This document shows, piece after piece, positions 37,881-46,274 of a stretch of 64,000 nt of DNA. The translations under genes were made by a program, and so were the position numbers. Source of the DNA: Roseateles_B sp041905785 (GTDB lineage: Bacteria; Pseudomonadota; Gammaproteobacteria; Burkholderiales; Burkholderiaceae_C); contig JAYRKJ010000002.1 of the NCBI GenBank assembly GCA_041905785.1, positions 267,918 to 331,917 on the forward strand, written 5' to 3'. The notes under the pieces were generated by a model. The model was not told the DNA's origin. It did not search any database and saw nothing but the letters and a program-made list of their open reading frames with translations. Numbering within the stretch: the first letter of the stretch is position 1; each line of letters starts with the position of its first letter.

Positions 37881-38009
37881 GCTGCGCTGAGCCACATCGC
37901 CGTATCGAAGGCGCTGCTCATCATTGGCATGTTCATGCCGAAATTCGCATTCGCTGCCGCCTTGCTGTTCTTCGCAGCAGGCTTCTCAGCAACCGGGGCC
38001 ACCTCAGCA

Positions 38010-38044
38010 GCCCGCTCCCATGACCCGTTTTCTTGGGAGCGGGC
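38010..38044 (-). other. Hairpin at the barstar stop codon
   Basis: GCCCGCTCCCA pairs perfectly with TGGGAGCGGGC across a 13-base loop; the first base of the right arm is the last base of the barstar stop codon. No T-run follows, so RNA stability rather than termination is the likelier role. Confidence 0.5.
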
Positions 38045-38439
38045 TACTGAAAAGAATAGAAACACCGGAAGGGGACTTTGCGGTCCGCCCAGTAATCGGC
38101 GGCATCCCGGAAGACGTCCAGCAACTGCTCCCGCGACTCCCGATCGAAGCGCAGGTTGTCCGGCAGCTGTTCCAGCACCACGACAAAGCCCGGCTGCGCG
38201 CCCGACTTGTGGACCAGATCGGTCATGCAGTCATAGAGCGCATCGAGGTTCTTGCCGAAGTGGGCAGGGAAGAGAAAGGACTGGGCGATGCCTTCCAGCA
38301 CATCCTGCTTGGATTCCGCCTCAGTCAGGTTGGCATAGAGGAAATGCTGGCCGGCCGCCTGGGCCGCCTGCATCAAGTCCTCCACGCGGTAGGCCCGTAT
38401 GGCCTGCACGATATTGGGACGGACGGTCTGCAAAAGCAT
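38044..38439 (-). CDS. Barstar-family ribonuclease inhibitor
   Basis: 131 aa from ATG 38439, which has AGGAGG nine bp upstream (a GTG at 38445 is only 3 bp from it). The fold shows YANLTEAESKQDVLEGIAQSFLFPAHFGKNLDALYDCMTDL, the barstar helix 1-loop-helix 2 with the catalytic-site-blocking Asp in FGKNLDAL. It binds and blocks guanyl-specific ribonucleases of the barnase type. It lies 46 bp downstream of such a ribonuclease gene on the same strand, so together they are an RNase/inhibitor pair. Confidence 0.92.
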   Translation of the reverse strand: MLLQTVRPNIVQAIRAYRVEDLMQAAQAAGQHFLYANLTEAESKQDVLEGIAQSFLFPAHFGKNLDALYDCMTDLVHKSGAQPGFVVVLEQLPDNLRFDRESREQLLDVFRDAADYWADRKVPFRCFYSFQ

Positions 38440-38485
38440 GGTCACGTTCCTCCTAGAATGGTCACAGAACTGGGTGCGCCGCTGC

Positions 38486-38947
38486 TCATTTCACGATCCT
38501 GCGAAAGCTCGCGTAATGATCCTCGGTGTAGTAGCAAACCTCGGGATTGCTGGGGGGCTGGCCGCCGCACACGATCCGCCGGGCGCCGCGGTTGCGGGCG
38601 CCAGGTGTCTTGACGGTGTACTCGTGGTAGTAGCCGCGGGCCTTCTTCGGCAGCTGCCGTTCGCGATTGCCGAACACCACGCCGTCCTTTTCGTAGGGGA
38701 ATGGTCCCCCGGAGAGAATCAGCTGATGGGTCTGCTGGGCTTCGCGCGGCAAGGCCGACAAGGCCACCGTGCTGCTCACGGCATCGGTCGTCGAGGCTGC
38801 GTTGTCCTTGGCTTGCGCTGCGGGCGCAAATCCCAAGGCCAAGGCGGCAGAGATGGTGGCTGTCAGTGCGGCTGTTAGGGCGGCTGTTCGGACGCTGCCC
38901 CACGGACGCCATGCAGGCTCATCCCCTGACCGATCGAGCAAAAACAC
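38486..38947 (-). CDS. Secreted guanyl-specific ribonuclease, RNase N1/barnase family
   Basis: About 153 aa from GTG 38947 (preceded by an AGGGT-type site); the open frame reaches 39055. A hydrophobic signal (AALTAALTATISAALALGFAPAAQA) is followed by a short Ala/Ser spacer and the catalytic domain (LPREAQQTHQLILSGGPFPYEKDG, then RGYYHEYTV). The Glu in HEYTV, Arg in GARRIVCGG and His in YTEDHYASF match the catalytic triad of the Sa/N1/barnase family. It cleaves RNA after guanosine outside the cytoplasm, and its inhibitor follows. It could serve in nutrient scavenging or competition. Confidence 0.92.
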   Translation of the reverse strand: MFLLDRSGDEPAWRPWGSVRTAALTAALTATISAALALGFAPAAQAKDNAASTTDAVSSTVALSALPREAQQTHQLILSGGPFPYEKDGVVFGNRERQLPKKARGYYHEYTVKTPGARNRGARRIVCGGQPPSNPEVCYYTEDHYASFRRIVK

Positions 38948-39281
38948 GGGTTTACCCTGAATCCTGAAGGCAAGATGGTACCGAAGCCCCCCGGAAATCT
39001 CAAGCCGAGGGTTTTGCCGATGCCTAGAAATGCGGCAACGTGAGTGTGCGCACACAATGCTTATGAGGCGCTTAAACCCTCACGGCTGACGCAAAATTCA
39101 CGTGTTGTGAGTCGTCACAAACTTTTATGAAGAGGCGCCACCTTAGTCCCGAATTTGCACAAAAAAGGTGCACTCCAGGCCCGGGCGCCGCCCCGATATT
39201 GACGATACAGCGTCACAAAATGCTGCGCTGAAGCGCCCCGGGCCACGGGGCCGGGGGCAAGAGCGGTGGCCAAAGAGCGGG
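38948..39281. other. Intergenic region between ribonuclease and maeB
   Basis: 334 bp. A 16-bp hyphenated palindrome TTGTGA-GTCG-TCACAA lies at 39105-39120. A small GC hairpin (GCCCCG/CGGGGC, 39235-39251) follows toward maeB, whose gene stops at 39282. The region is AT-richer than usual here and would contain the ribonuclease promoter. No gene seen. Confidence 0.5.
39105..39120. promoter_or_regulatory. 16-bp palindrome upstream of the ribonuclease gene
   Basis: TTGTGA-GTCG-TCACAA is a perfect hyphenated palindrome, 158 bp upstream of the ribonuclease start. It resembles a CRP/FNR half-site pair but has a 4-bp instead of 6-bp centre; the regulator is unknown. Confidence 0.4.
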
Positions 39282-41579
39282 TCAGCGTGCAGCGTTGGCG
39301 TCTGCCACGGTCAGTGCGGTCATGTTGACGATGCGGCGCACCGTGGCCGAAGGCGTCAGCACATGCACCGGCTTGGCCGCGCCCAGCAGCACCGGGCCGA
39401 TGGCGATGCCGCCGCCGGCCGTGGTCTTGAGCAGGTTGTAGCTGATGTTGGCGGCGTCGATATTGGGCATCACCAGCAGGTTGGCCTCGCCGGACAGGGT
39501 GGTGCGCGGCATCAGCTGGGTGCGGTAGTTGGCGTCCAGGGCGGTGTCGCCGTGCATTTCACCGTCCACCTCCAGCCAGGGGGCGGACTGCTGGATCAGC
39601 GTCAGCGCTTCGCGCATCTTGACGGCCGAGGGGTTGTTGCTGGAGCCGAAATTGCTGTGCGAGAGCAGGGCGGCCTTGGGGCGGATGCCGAAGCGGCGCA
39701 GTTCCTCGGCGGCCATCACGGTGATCTCGGCCAGCTGCTCGGCCGTGGGGTCGTAGTTGACGTGGGTGTCGACCAGGAAGACCTGGCGGCCCGGCAGGAT
39801 CAGGCCATTCATGCAGGCGTAGGTCTTGACGCCAGGCCGCTTGCCGATGACCTGGTCGATGTACTGCAGGTGCATGGCCGTGTTGCTCCAGGTGCCGCAG
39901 AGCATGCCGTCGACCTCGCCCTTGTGCAGCAGCATGGAGCCGATCAGCGTCAGTCGCCGGCGCATCTCGATCTTGGCCAGCTGCTCGGTCACACCCTTGC
40001 GCTCGGTGAGGCGGTGGTAGGTCTGCCAGTAGTCGCGGTAGCGGTGGTCCTGCTCGACGTTGACGATGTCGTAGTCGCGCCCTTCCTGCAGGCGCAGGCC
40101 GAAGCGCTCGCAGCGCTGGGCGATGACGGACGGGCGGCCGATCAGGGTCGGGCGCGCCAGGCCTTCGTCGACCACCACCTGCACGGCGCGCAGCACGCGC
40201 TCTTCCTCGCCCTCGGCATAGGCCACGCGCTTGTGGGCGTTGGCCCGCTTGGCAATCTGGAAGATGGGCTTCATCGTCGTGCCCGAGGCATAGACGAAGC
40301 TCTGCAGCTTCTCGCGGTAGGCGTCCCAGTCGCTGATGGGGCGGCGTGCCACGCCGGAGTCCATGGCGGCCTGCGCCACGGCCGGGGCGATCTTGATCAT
40401 CAGCCGCGGGTCGAAGGGCTTGGGGATCAGGTACTCGGGGCCGAAGCTCAGGTTGGCGCCGGCATAGGCCGCGGCCACCACCTCGCTCTGCTCGGCCTGC
40501 GCCAGTTCGGCGATGGCGTGCACGGCGGCGATTTCCATCTCATCGGTGATGGTGGTCGCGCCGCAGTCCAGGGCCCCGCGGAATATGTAGGGGAAGCACA
40601 GGACGTTGTTGACTTGGTTGGGATAGTCGGTGCGGCCGGTGGCCATCACCGCGTCATTGCGCACGGCCTGCACTTCCTCGGGCAGGATCTCCGGCGTGGG
40701 GTTGGCCAGCGCGAAGATCAGCGGACGCTCGGCCATGCTGGCCACCATGTCCGGCTTGAGCACGCCGCCAGCCGAGAGGCCCAGGAATACGTCGGCACCA
40801 GCGATCACCTCGCGCAGGCTGCGCAGCTCGGTGGGCTGGGCGAACTGGGCCTTGTCGGGGTCCATCAGCTCGGTGCGGCCGGTGTAGACCACGCCGGCGA
40901 GGTCGGTCACCCAGATGTTCTCGCGCGGCAGGCCCAGCTTGAGCAGCAGGTTCAGGCAGGCCAGGGCTGCGGCGCCGGCGCCGGAGGTGACCAGCTTGAC
41001 CTGCTTGATGTCCTTGCCCAGCACCTTCAGCCCGTTGAGCAGGGCGGCGCCGACCACGATGGCCGTGCCGTGCTGGTCATCGTGGAAGACGGGGATCTGC
41101 ATGCGCTCGCGCAGCTTGCGTTCGACGTAGAAGCAGTCCGGCGCCTTGATGTCCTCGAGGTTGATGCCGCCGAAAGTGGGTTCCAGCGCGGCGATCACGT
41201 CGACGAGCTTGTCGAGGTCGCGCTCCTGGATCTCCAGGTCGAAGACGTCGATGCCGGCGAACTTCTTGAACAGCACGCCCTTTCCTTCCATCACCGGCTT
41301 GGAGGCCAGCGGGCCGATGTCGCCCAAACCCAGCACGGCCGTGCCGTTGGTGACCACGGCGACCAGATTGCCGCGCGAGGTGTAGCGGAAGGCATTGGCC
41401 GGGTCGGCGACGATCTCCTCGCAGGCCGCGGCCACGCCCGGCGAGTAGGCCAGGGCCAGGTCGCGCTGGTTGACCAGCTGCTTGGTGGGCGTGACGGCGA
41501 TCTTGCCCGGGGTCGGGAACTCGTGGTACTCGAGGGCGGCTTGGCGGAGCTGGGCGCGTTTTTGTTCAGCAGTAGGCAT
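39282..41579 (-). CDS. maeB: NADP-dependent malic enzyme with phosphate-acetyltransferase-like domain
   Basis: 765 aa, the size of the fused family. The malic domain (about 1-430) starts YHEFPTPGKIAVTPTKQLVNQRDLALAYSPGVA and contains the NAD(P) loop TSGAGAAALACL. The C-terminal half (about 440-765) is a PTA-like domain (ERVLRAVQVVVDEGLARPTLIGR), usually regulatory rather than catalytic. It decarboxylates malate to pyruvate, supplying NADPH. A DctS/DctR-like two-component system is divergent, 258 bp away, which suggests C4-dicarboxylate control. Confidence 0.96.
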   Translation of the reverse strand: MPTAEQKRAQLRQAALEYHEFPTPGKIAVTPTKQLVNQRDLALAYSPGVAAACEEIVADPANAFRYTSRGNLVAVVTNGTAVLGLGDIGPLASKPVMEGKGVLFKKFAGIDVFDLEIQERDLDKLVDVIAALEPTFGGINLEDIKAPDCFYVERKLRERMQIPVFHDDQHGTAIVVGAALLNGLKVLGKDIKQVKLVTSGAGAAALACLNLLLKLGLPRENIWVTDLAGVVYTGRTELMDPDKAQFAQPTELRSLREVIAGADVFLGLSAGGVLKPDMVASMAERPLIFALANPTPEILPEEVQAVRNDAVMATGRTDYPNQVNNVLCFPYIFRGALDCGATTITDEMEIAAVHAIAELAQAEQSEVVAAAYAGANLSFGPEYLIPKPFDPRLMIKIAPAVAQAAMDSGVARRPISDWDAYREKLQSFVYASGTTMKPIFQIAKRANAHKRVAYAEGEEERVLRAVQVVVDEGLARPTLIGRPSVIAQRCERFGLRLQEGRDYDIVNVEQDHRYRDYWQTYHRLTERKGVTEQLAKIEMRRRLTLIGSMLLHKGEVDGMLCGTWSNTAMHLQYIDQVIGKRPGVKTYACMNGLILPGRQVFLVDTHVNYDPTAEQLAEITVMAAEELRRFGIRPKAALLSHSNFGSSNNPSAVKMREALTLIQQSAPWLEVDGEMHGDTALDANYRTQLMPRTTLSGEANLLVMPNIDAANISYNLLKTTAGGGIAIGPVLLGAAKPVHVLTPSATVRRIVNMTALTVADANAAR

Positions 41580-41793
41580 GGACAGATCTCGTCGTTCTGG
41601 GCCGGAAGCGGAGCCGGGGCCTGGGCGGCCGGGCGCCTGTCCGGACAAGCCGGGGTGGGCGGGGATTGTAGGAGCCGAGCCCTGACACAGGCTGACGGGC
41701 TCATGCCAAATCGGCATGTGCTCCAGCCGGCGCGCGCGGGCGGCCAGGGTGCGAGTGTGAACCCGATTGGGCGTGCCGGCGTACGCGAAACTG

Positions 41794-41817
41794 CGCATCT
41801 GATTTACGTCAGATGCG
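41794..41817. promoter_or_regulatory. 24-bp palindrome in the maeB/dctS-like divergent region
   Basis: CGCATCTGA-TTTACG-TCAGATGCG, a perfect 9-bp inverted repeat with a 6-bp spacer, 20 bp before the kinase start. It is a candidate regulator operator or an mRNA-leader hairpin. Confidence 0.5.
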
Positions 41818-41837
41818 GCAATACTGGGCGGCACCTC

Positions 41838-43916
41838 ATGAGCGACGCCCGCCCTCCCGCCAGTCCCGTGCCGCACTCGCAGGCGGCGCCCTCGCTGCCG
41901 CCCAGGCGCGGGCGCCGCTGGCTGCTCTGGGCCGCCCTGGTGGGCCTGCTTGTGGTGGCGCAAAGCCTGTTGCTGGCCTTGACCCTCAGCTACGAGACCC
42001 AGCGCGCCCAGGACCAGGTCGATGCCCTGGCGCTGGAGATGGTCGGTCGGCTGCAGCAGCTGGGATCGCGGCAGATGCAGGACGTGCAGGCCCTCATGTG
42101 GGAAGACGGCTCCATGAGCTGGCAGGTCGAGGCGGCCCGCCTGCTGCGCAACGCCCGCCCTCTGCTGCGGCTGGAGTGGCGGGACGCCCAGCGCCGGGCG
42201 CAGCGCGCGGTGGATTCGCCATTCGGCGGGGCGCAGTTGGCCCGCCTGGCGCATGTCGAACTGCCGCTGGAGACCGAGCTGGCCTGCACGGCTGCCGTGC
42301 ACCAGGGCTCGCCGCAGTACTCGCGCAGCTACTTCGTGCCGCTGGGCGGCGGCGACGGGCTGGAGGTGATAGACCTGTGCCTGCCGCGCCTGCAGGCCGG
42401 ACGCACCGAGGGTTACCTGGTCGCGACCCTGGGCCTGCGTCAATGGCTGGATGAGGCCTCCACCCCCGAACAGGCGCGCCGCCATGAGTTCAGCTTTGTC
42501 GAAGGGGACGGCACCCGGCTGGCGCGGTCCGGCCTGGTGCGCGGTGCGGGCCATTTCCGCACCGAACGCGTGCTGGATCTGCCGGGCCTGACGCTGCAGC
42601 TGCGGGTGGACAGCGCGGCCGGCAGCCCCAAGCTCATTCCCAACCTGATGACCGCCCTGGTGCTGGGCCTGTCCCTGGCCTTGTTCGCCGTGGTGATCCT
42701 GCTGGCGCGCGACGTGCGGCGCCGGGCTGTGGCGGAGCGCGCCCTGGCCGAGGCCCTGGCCCTGCGCAAGGCCATGGAGAACTCCCTGATCACCGGCCTG
42801 CGCGCGCGGGACATGGACGGGCGGGTCAGCTACGTGAACCCGGCCTTCTGCCAGATGGTGGGCTTCAGCGCCGAGGAGATCCTGGCCACCGGCGGCGAGA
42901 GCGAGCAGAGCGCGCCGCCCTACTGGCCGCCGGAATTCATCGAGGAATACCGGCGCCGCCACCGCGACCGCAGCGCCCGCTGGCGGGCGGACGAGCCGAC
43001 GCCGGGCGGGCCGGATCCGCGGCAGGGCTTCGAGACCGTCTTCATGCGCCGCAACGGCGAGCGCTTTCCGGTCATGATCTTCGAGGCTCCGCTGCTGGAT
43101 GCCCAGGGCCAGCAGACCGGCTGGATGAGCGCGGCGCTGGACATCAGCGAGCAGCGCCGCATCGAGGAGCTCTCCCGCCAGCAGCAGGAGCGCCTGCAGG
43201 CCACGGCCCGCCTGGCCACGGTGGGCGAGATGGCCTCCTTGCTGAGCCACGAGCTGAACCAGCCGCTGTCGGCCATTGCCAGCTATGCGGCGGCCTCGCT
43301 GAACCTGCTGCGACTGGAGTCCCAGGATCCGCAGACGCCGGACATGGTGCGCCAGGCCGTGTCCCGCATCGCCGAGCAGGCCGAGCGGGCGGGCCGCGTG
43401 ATCAAGAGCGTGCATGATTTCGTGCGGCGGCGTGAACAGGCCCGCGAGTCCATCGCCGTGGCCCGGCTCTTCGACGCCGTGCTGCCCCTGGTGCGGCTGC
43501 AGGCCCGCAAGAGCGGCACGCGCATCGAGGTCGCGCTGCCGGAGGGCCTGCCGCCCTTGCGCTGCGACCGCACCATGGTCGAGCAGGTGCTGCTCAACCT
43601 CAGCCGCAACGGCATCCAGGCCATGGAGGCCCACACGGCGCTGGGCGATCGCGTGCTGACCCTGGGCGCCAGCCTGCAGGGCCGCTGGGTGATGATCACG
43701 GTGCAGGACCGTGGGCCCGGCATCACCGAGGCCGTGGCCCGCCAGCTCTTCACGCCATTCTTCACCACCCGCAGCGAAGGCATGGGGCTGGGGCTGAGCT
43801 TGTGCCGCACCGTGATCGAGCAGCATGGCGGCGCCATGGACTTCGAGAACCTCGGCGAGGCGAACGCGCGCAAGGGCTGCGTGTTCCGCTTCACGCTGCC
43901 GACAGACACGGCCTAG
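41838..43916 (+). CDS. Sensor histidine kinase, DctS/DctB-like
   Basis: 692 aa. Two membrane segments (LLWAALVGLLVVAQSLLLALTL, about 29-50, and LVLGLSLALFAVVILLA, about 275-291) flank an extracytoplasmic sensing domain. A PAS domain (about 315-440; NPAFCQMVGFSAEEIL) precedes the HisKA with His in LLSHELNQPLSAIASY and the HATPase (LNLSRNGIQAM; SEGMGLGLSLCRTVIEQHGG). The layout matches the kinases for C4-dicarboxylate and citrate uptake. The cognate regulator is 42 bp on. Divergence from maeB makes dicarboxylate sensing likely, but no transporter is here. Confidence 0.88.
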   Translation: MSDARPPASPVPHSQAAPSLPPRRGRRWLLWAALVGLLVVAQSLLLALTLSYETQRAQDQVDALALEMVGRLQQLGSRQMQDVQALMWEDGSMSWQVEAARLLRNARPLLRLEWRDAQRRAQRAVDSPFGGAQLARLAHVELPLETELACTAAVHQGSPQYSRSYFVPLGGGDGLEVIDLCLPRLQAGRTEGYLVATLGLRQWLDEASTPEQARRHEFSFVEGDGTRLARSGLVRGAGHFRTERVLDLPGLTLQLRVDSAAGSPKLIPNLMTALVLGLSLALFAVVILLARDVRRRAVAERALAEALALRKAMENSLITGLRARDMDGRVSYVNPAFCQMVGFSAEEILATGGESEQSAPPYWPPEFIEEYRRRHRDRSARWRADEPTPGGPDPRQGFETVFMRRNGERFPVMIFEAPLLDAQGQQTGWMSAALDISEQRRIEELSRQQQERLQATARLATVGEMASLLSHELNQPLSAIASYAAASLNLLRLESQDPQTPDMVRQAVSRIAEQAERAGRVIKSVHDFVRRREQARESIAVARLFDAVLPLVRLQARKSGTRIEVALPEGLPPLRCDRTMVEQVLLNLSRNGIQAMEAHTALGDRVLTLGASLQGRWVMITVQDRGPGITEAVARQLFTPFFTTRSEGMGLGLSLCRTVIEQHGGAMDFENLGEANARKGCVFRFTLPTDTA

Positions 43917-43958
43917 CGGCAACGGACTAGCATCGACACTGACGATCAGGAGCCGCCC

Positions 43959-44606
43959 ATGTCCTCAAGCCTGCCCATGGTCTACATCGTCGACGACGAG
44001 GATGTCGTGCGCGACGCGCTGGGGTGGCTGCTGCGCTCGCGCCGCCAGCTCTTCGAGGGCTTTGCCAGCGCCGAGGCCTTCCTGGAGTTCCTGGACGGCC
44101 TGCCCGACGCGGGCGCGCATTGGCCCAACTGCCCCAGCTGCCTGCTGCTGGACGTGCGCATGCCGGGCCTGAGCGGGCTGGCCCTGTTCGAGCGTCTGAT
44201 CGAGCGCGGCCTGCTGGAGCGCCTGCCGGTGATCTTCCTGACCGGCCACGGGGACGTGCCCAGCGCGGTCGACGCCCTCAAGCGCGGCGCCTACGATTTC
44301 GTCGAGAAGCCCTTCTCCGACAACGCTCTGGTGGATCGCGTGCTGCAGGCCCTGGCGCTGAGCGGTGAGGCCATCGCGCGGCGTGCGCAGGCCCGCCTGC
44401 TGCAGCAGCGCATGCAGGAGCTGACTGAACGCGAGCGCGAGGTGATGCAGCTGATCGTGCGCGGCCTGCCCAACAAGCTGATCGCCGACCAGCTCCACAT
44501 CAGCGTGCGTACGGTCGAGGTGCACCGCGCCCGGGTCTTCGACAAGATGGAAGTGAAGTCGGCCGTCGAGCTGTCCAACCTGCTCCGCGAGCCTGGCGCC
44601 GCCTGA
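43959..44606 (+). CDS. FixJ/NarL-type response regulator, DctR-like
   Basis: 215 aa. The receiver domain has acidic DDED and phospho-acceptor Asp65 in LLDVRMPGLSG, and the switch motif LTGHGDVPSAVDALKRGAYDFVEKPF. The LuxR-type HTH (about 150-210) is LTEREREVMQLIVRGLPNKLIADQLHISVRTVEVHRARVFDKMEVKS. It is the partner of the preceding kinase. It follows the DctR subtype of C4-dicarboxylate regulators. Confidence 0.92.
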   Translation: MSSSLPMVYIVDDEDVVRDALGWLLRSRRQLFEGFASAEAFLEFLDGLPDAGAHWPNCPSCLLLDVRMPGLSGLALFERLIERGLLERLPVIFLTGHGDVPSAVDALKRGAYDFVEKPFSDNALVDRVLQALALSGEAIARRAQARLLQQRMQELTEREREVMQLIVRGLPNKLIADQLHISVRTVEVHRARVFDKMEVKSAVELSNLLREPGAA

Positions 44607-44658
44607 ATCGTCGCCTGCGCCACCGCCTGAGCCACCGCCGTCCGGCGACAATCGCCGC

Positions 44659-45633
44659 ATGAGTGAAAGCCTGGGTGAATTCGAGCTGATCCGCCGCTTC
44701 TTCGAGCGCGCCGAGCCATCCGCGCCGGCCGTGGTCAAGGGCATTGGGGACGACTGCGCCGTCCTGGCGCCCACGCCGGGCTGGCAGTGGCTGGTCTCCA
44801 CCGACATGCTGGTCGAGGGCCGGCACTTCCTCTCCACCGTCGATCCCGCGCGCCTGGGCCACAAGGCCCTGGCCGTCAATCTCAGCGACTTGGCCGCCTG
44901 CGGCGCCACGCCCCGGGCCTTCTTCCTGGCCCTGGCCCTGCCGCGCGCCGATGCGAAGTTCCTGGCGGGCTTTGCGCAGGGCCTCTTCGCCCTGGCGGAC
45001 GCCCACGGCATCGCCCTGGCCGGCGGGGACACCACGGCGGGCCCGCTGAACGTCTGCATCACCGTGATGGGCGAGGCGCCGCAGGGTCAGGTCTTGCTGC
45101 GCAGCGGCGCCCGGCCCGGCGACGAGCTGTGGGTCAGCGGCACGCTGGGGGACGCGCGCCTGGCGCTGGAGGTCTTCCGCGGGGCGGCAAGCCTGCCGGG
45201 CGAGCAGTTCGCTGAGGTGCGCCGCGCCATGGAGCTGCCGCAGCCGCGGCTGGCCCTGGGACAGGCCCTGCGCGGCATCGCCAGCAGCGCCATCGACGTC
45301 TCGGACGGCCTGCTCGGCGACCTGGGGCACGTGCTGAAGGCCTCCGGCGTGGGCGCCGAGATCAGCTTCGACGCCCTGCCGCGCAGCGACATCCTGGCCG
45401 GGCAAGACCTGACCCTGCAGCAGGAATGCCTGCTGGCCGGCGGCGATGACTACGAGCTGGTCTTCAGCGCGCCGGCCGGGCGCCGGCAGGCCGTGCTGGA
45501 CGCCGCCGCCCGCACGGGCACGCGCGTGACGCCCGTGGGCCGGATCCGTGCCGAGCCCGGCCTGCATCTCCTGGATTCCGATGGCGCGCCCATGGCGCTC
45601 CGTTTCGCCTCCTTCGACCATTTCAAGAGCTGA
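44659..45633 (+). CDS. thiL: Thiamine-monophosphate kinase
   Basis: 324 aa. PurM-like fold with GEFELIRRFF, the Mg/ATP loop GIGDDCAVL, STDMLVEGRHF, GHKALAVNLSDLAACGA and AGGDTTAG, all classic ThiL motifs. It phosphorylates thiamine monophosphate to the diphosphate cofactor. Two copies of the GCAAGACCTGACCC word (one each orientation) fall in it, at variable sites. The next gene starts two bases past its stop. Confidence 0.96.
   Translation: MSESLGEFELIRRFFERAEPSAPAVVKGIGDDCAVLAPTPGWQWLVSTDMLVEGRHFLSTVDPARLGHKALAVNLSDLAACGATPRAFFLALALPRADAKFLAGFAQGLFALADAHGIALAGGDTTAGPLNVCITVMGEAPQGQVLLRSGARPGDELWVSGTLGDARLALEVFRGAASLPGEQFAEVRRAMELPQPRLALGQALRGIASSAIDVSDGLLGDLGHVLKASGVGAEISFDALPRSDILAGQDLTLQQECLLAGGDDYELVFSAPAGRRQAVLDAAARTGTRVTPVGRIRAEPGLHLLDSDGAPMALRFASFDHFKS
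45084..45097 (-). repeat. Dispersed word copy 1 in thiL (reverse)
   Basis: Exact reverse copy; encodes QGQVLL with the uncommon Leu codon TTG and Gly codon GGT. Confidence 0.85.
45402..45415 (+). repeat. Dispersed word copy 2 in thiL (forward)
   Basis: Exact forward copy; encodes GQDLTL. Confidence 0.85.
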
Positions 45634-45635
45634 GC

Positions 45636-46274
45636 GTGAGCGAACCGCAAGACCTGACCCCCGAGCCGCCGGACGAAGTCGGCGCACCGCTGCGTCCCGA
45701 CGACGTGCACATGGCCGAGGCGCCCGGCGGCAGCGCTGCCCCATCGCGCACGCCGCCGCGCCGAGCCACGGTCGCCTTCATGCTGCGCCACCCGGCCCGC
45801 TGGATCGCGCTGGGCTTCGGCAGCGGTCTCTCGCCACTGGCGCCCGGCACCGTGGGCACGCTGTGGGCCTGGCTCAGCTTCGTGCTGCTGCAGCCCTACG
45901 TGGGCGAGCTGCAATGGCTGGTCCTGGTCGGCGTGGGCACGCTGGTCGGTGTCTGGGCCTGCACGCGCACGGCCCAGCACCTGGGCGTGGCCGATCCGGG
46001 GGCCATCGTCTGGGACGAGATCCTGGCCTTCTGGCTGGTCCTGTGCCTGGTGATGCCCGCGGGCTTCGGCGCCCAGCTGCTGGCCTTTGCCCTGTTTCGC
46101 TACTTCGACGCCGCCAAGCCCGGCCCTGTGCGGTGGGCAGACGGCTTGTTCAAGAGCAAGCCTGGCGAAGCCATCACCTGGCGCCAGGGGCTGGGCATCT
46201 TGTTGGATGATTTCGTCGCCGCTGGATGTACCCTCGTGGTGTTGGCGCTGTGGCGCTTCACCATTGGAGGATGA
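45636..46274 (+). CDS. pgpA: Phosphatidylglycerophosphatase A
   Basis: 212 aa with a GTG start 3 bp after the thiL stop. The N-terminal 45 residues are hydrophilic and extended relative to the family, and they contain one copy of the dispersed word. The catalytic domain is PARWIALGFGSGLSPLAPGTVGTLWAW, then DPGAIVWDEILAFWLVL and FRYFDAAKPGPVRWAD, with four membrane segments. It removes phosphate from PGP to make phosphatidylglycerol. The ATGA overlap couples it to pncC. Confidence 0.93.
   Translation: MSEPQDLTPEPPDEVGAPLRPDDVHMAEAPGGSAAPSRTPPRRATVAFMLRHPARWIALGFGSGLSPLAPGTVGTLWAWLSFVLLQPYVGELQWLVLVGVGTLVGVWACTRTAQHLGVADPGAIVWDEILAFWLVLCLVMPAGFGAQLLAFALFRYFDAAKPGPVRWADGLFKSKPGEAITWRQGLGILLDDFVAAGCTLVVLALWRFTIGG
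45647..45660 (+). repeat. Dispersed word copy in the pgpA N-terminal extension
   Basis: Exact forward copy; encodes PQDLTPE in the extended N-terminus. Confidence 0.85.

Larger units (their letters stand above)
37664..38043. other. Intergenic region rich in hairpins
   Basis: 380 bp between rsmA and the barstar gene. It holds the rsmA terminator (37666-37691), a perfect 12-bp stem GAAGCCCACCGG/CCGGTGGGCTTC (37758-37787) followed on the minus strand by T-rich sequence (so a likely terminator for leftward transcription), the GC-rich palindromic repeat (37803-37880), and an 11-bp perfect stem at 38010-38044 at the barstar stop. A 62-codon leftward frame (37877-38065) overlaps the barstar end and is not convincing. 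Confidence 0.6.

Noticed and set aside
37877..38065. 62-codon leftward frame after barstar
   Set aside because: It overlaps the barstar end and contains the 11-bp hairpin; no family or ribosome site.
39105..39120. CRP or FNR binding site
   Set aside because: The centre is 4 bp where both families need 6 bp (CRP) or 4-6 with other half-sites; kept only as a generic palindrome.
39168..41837. Rightward frame through the maeB gene joining the DctS-like kinase
   Set aside because: Antisense of maeB in a GC-rich genome; the kinase's own membrane start at 41838 fits the family.
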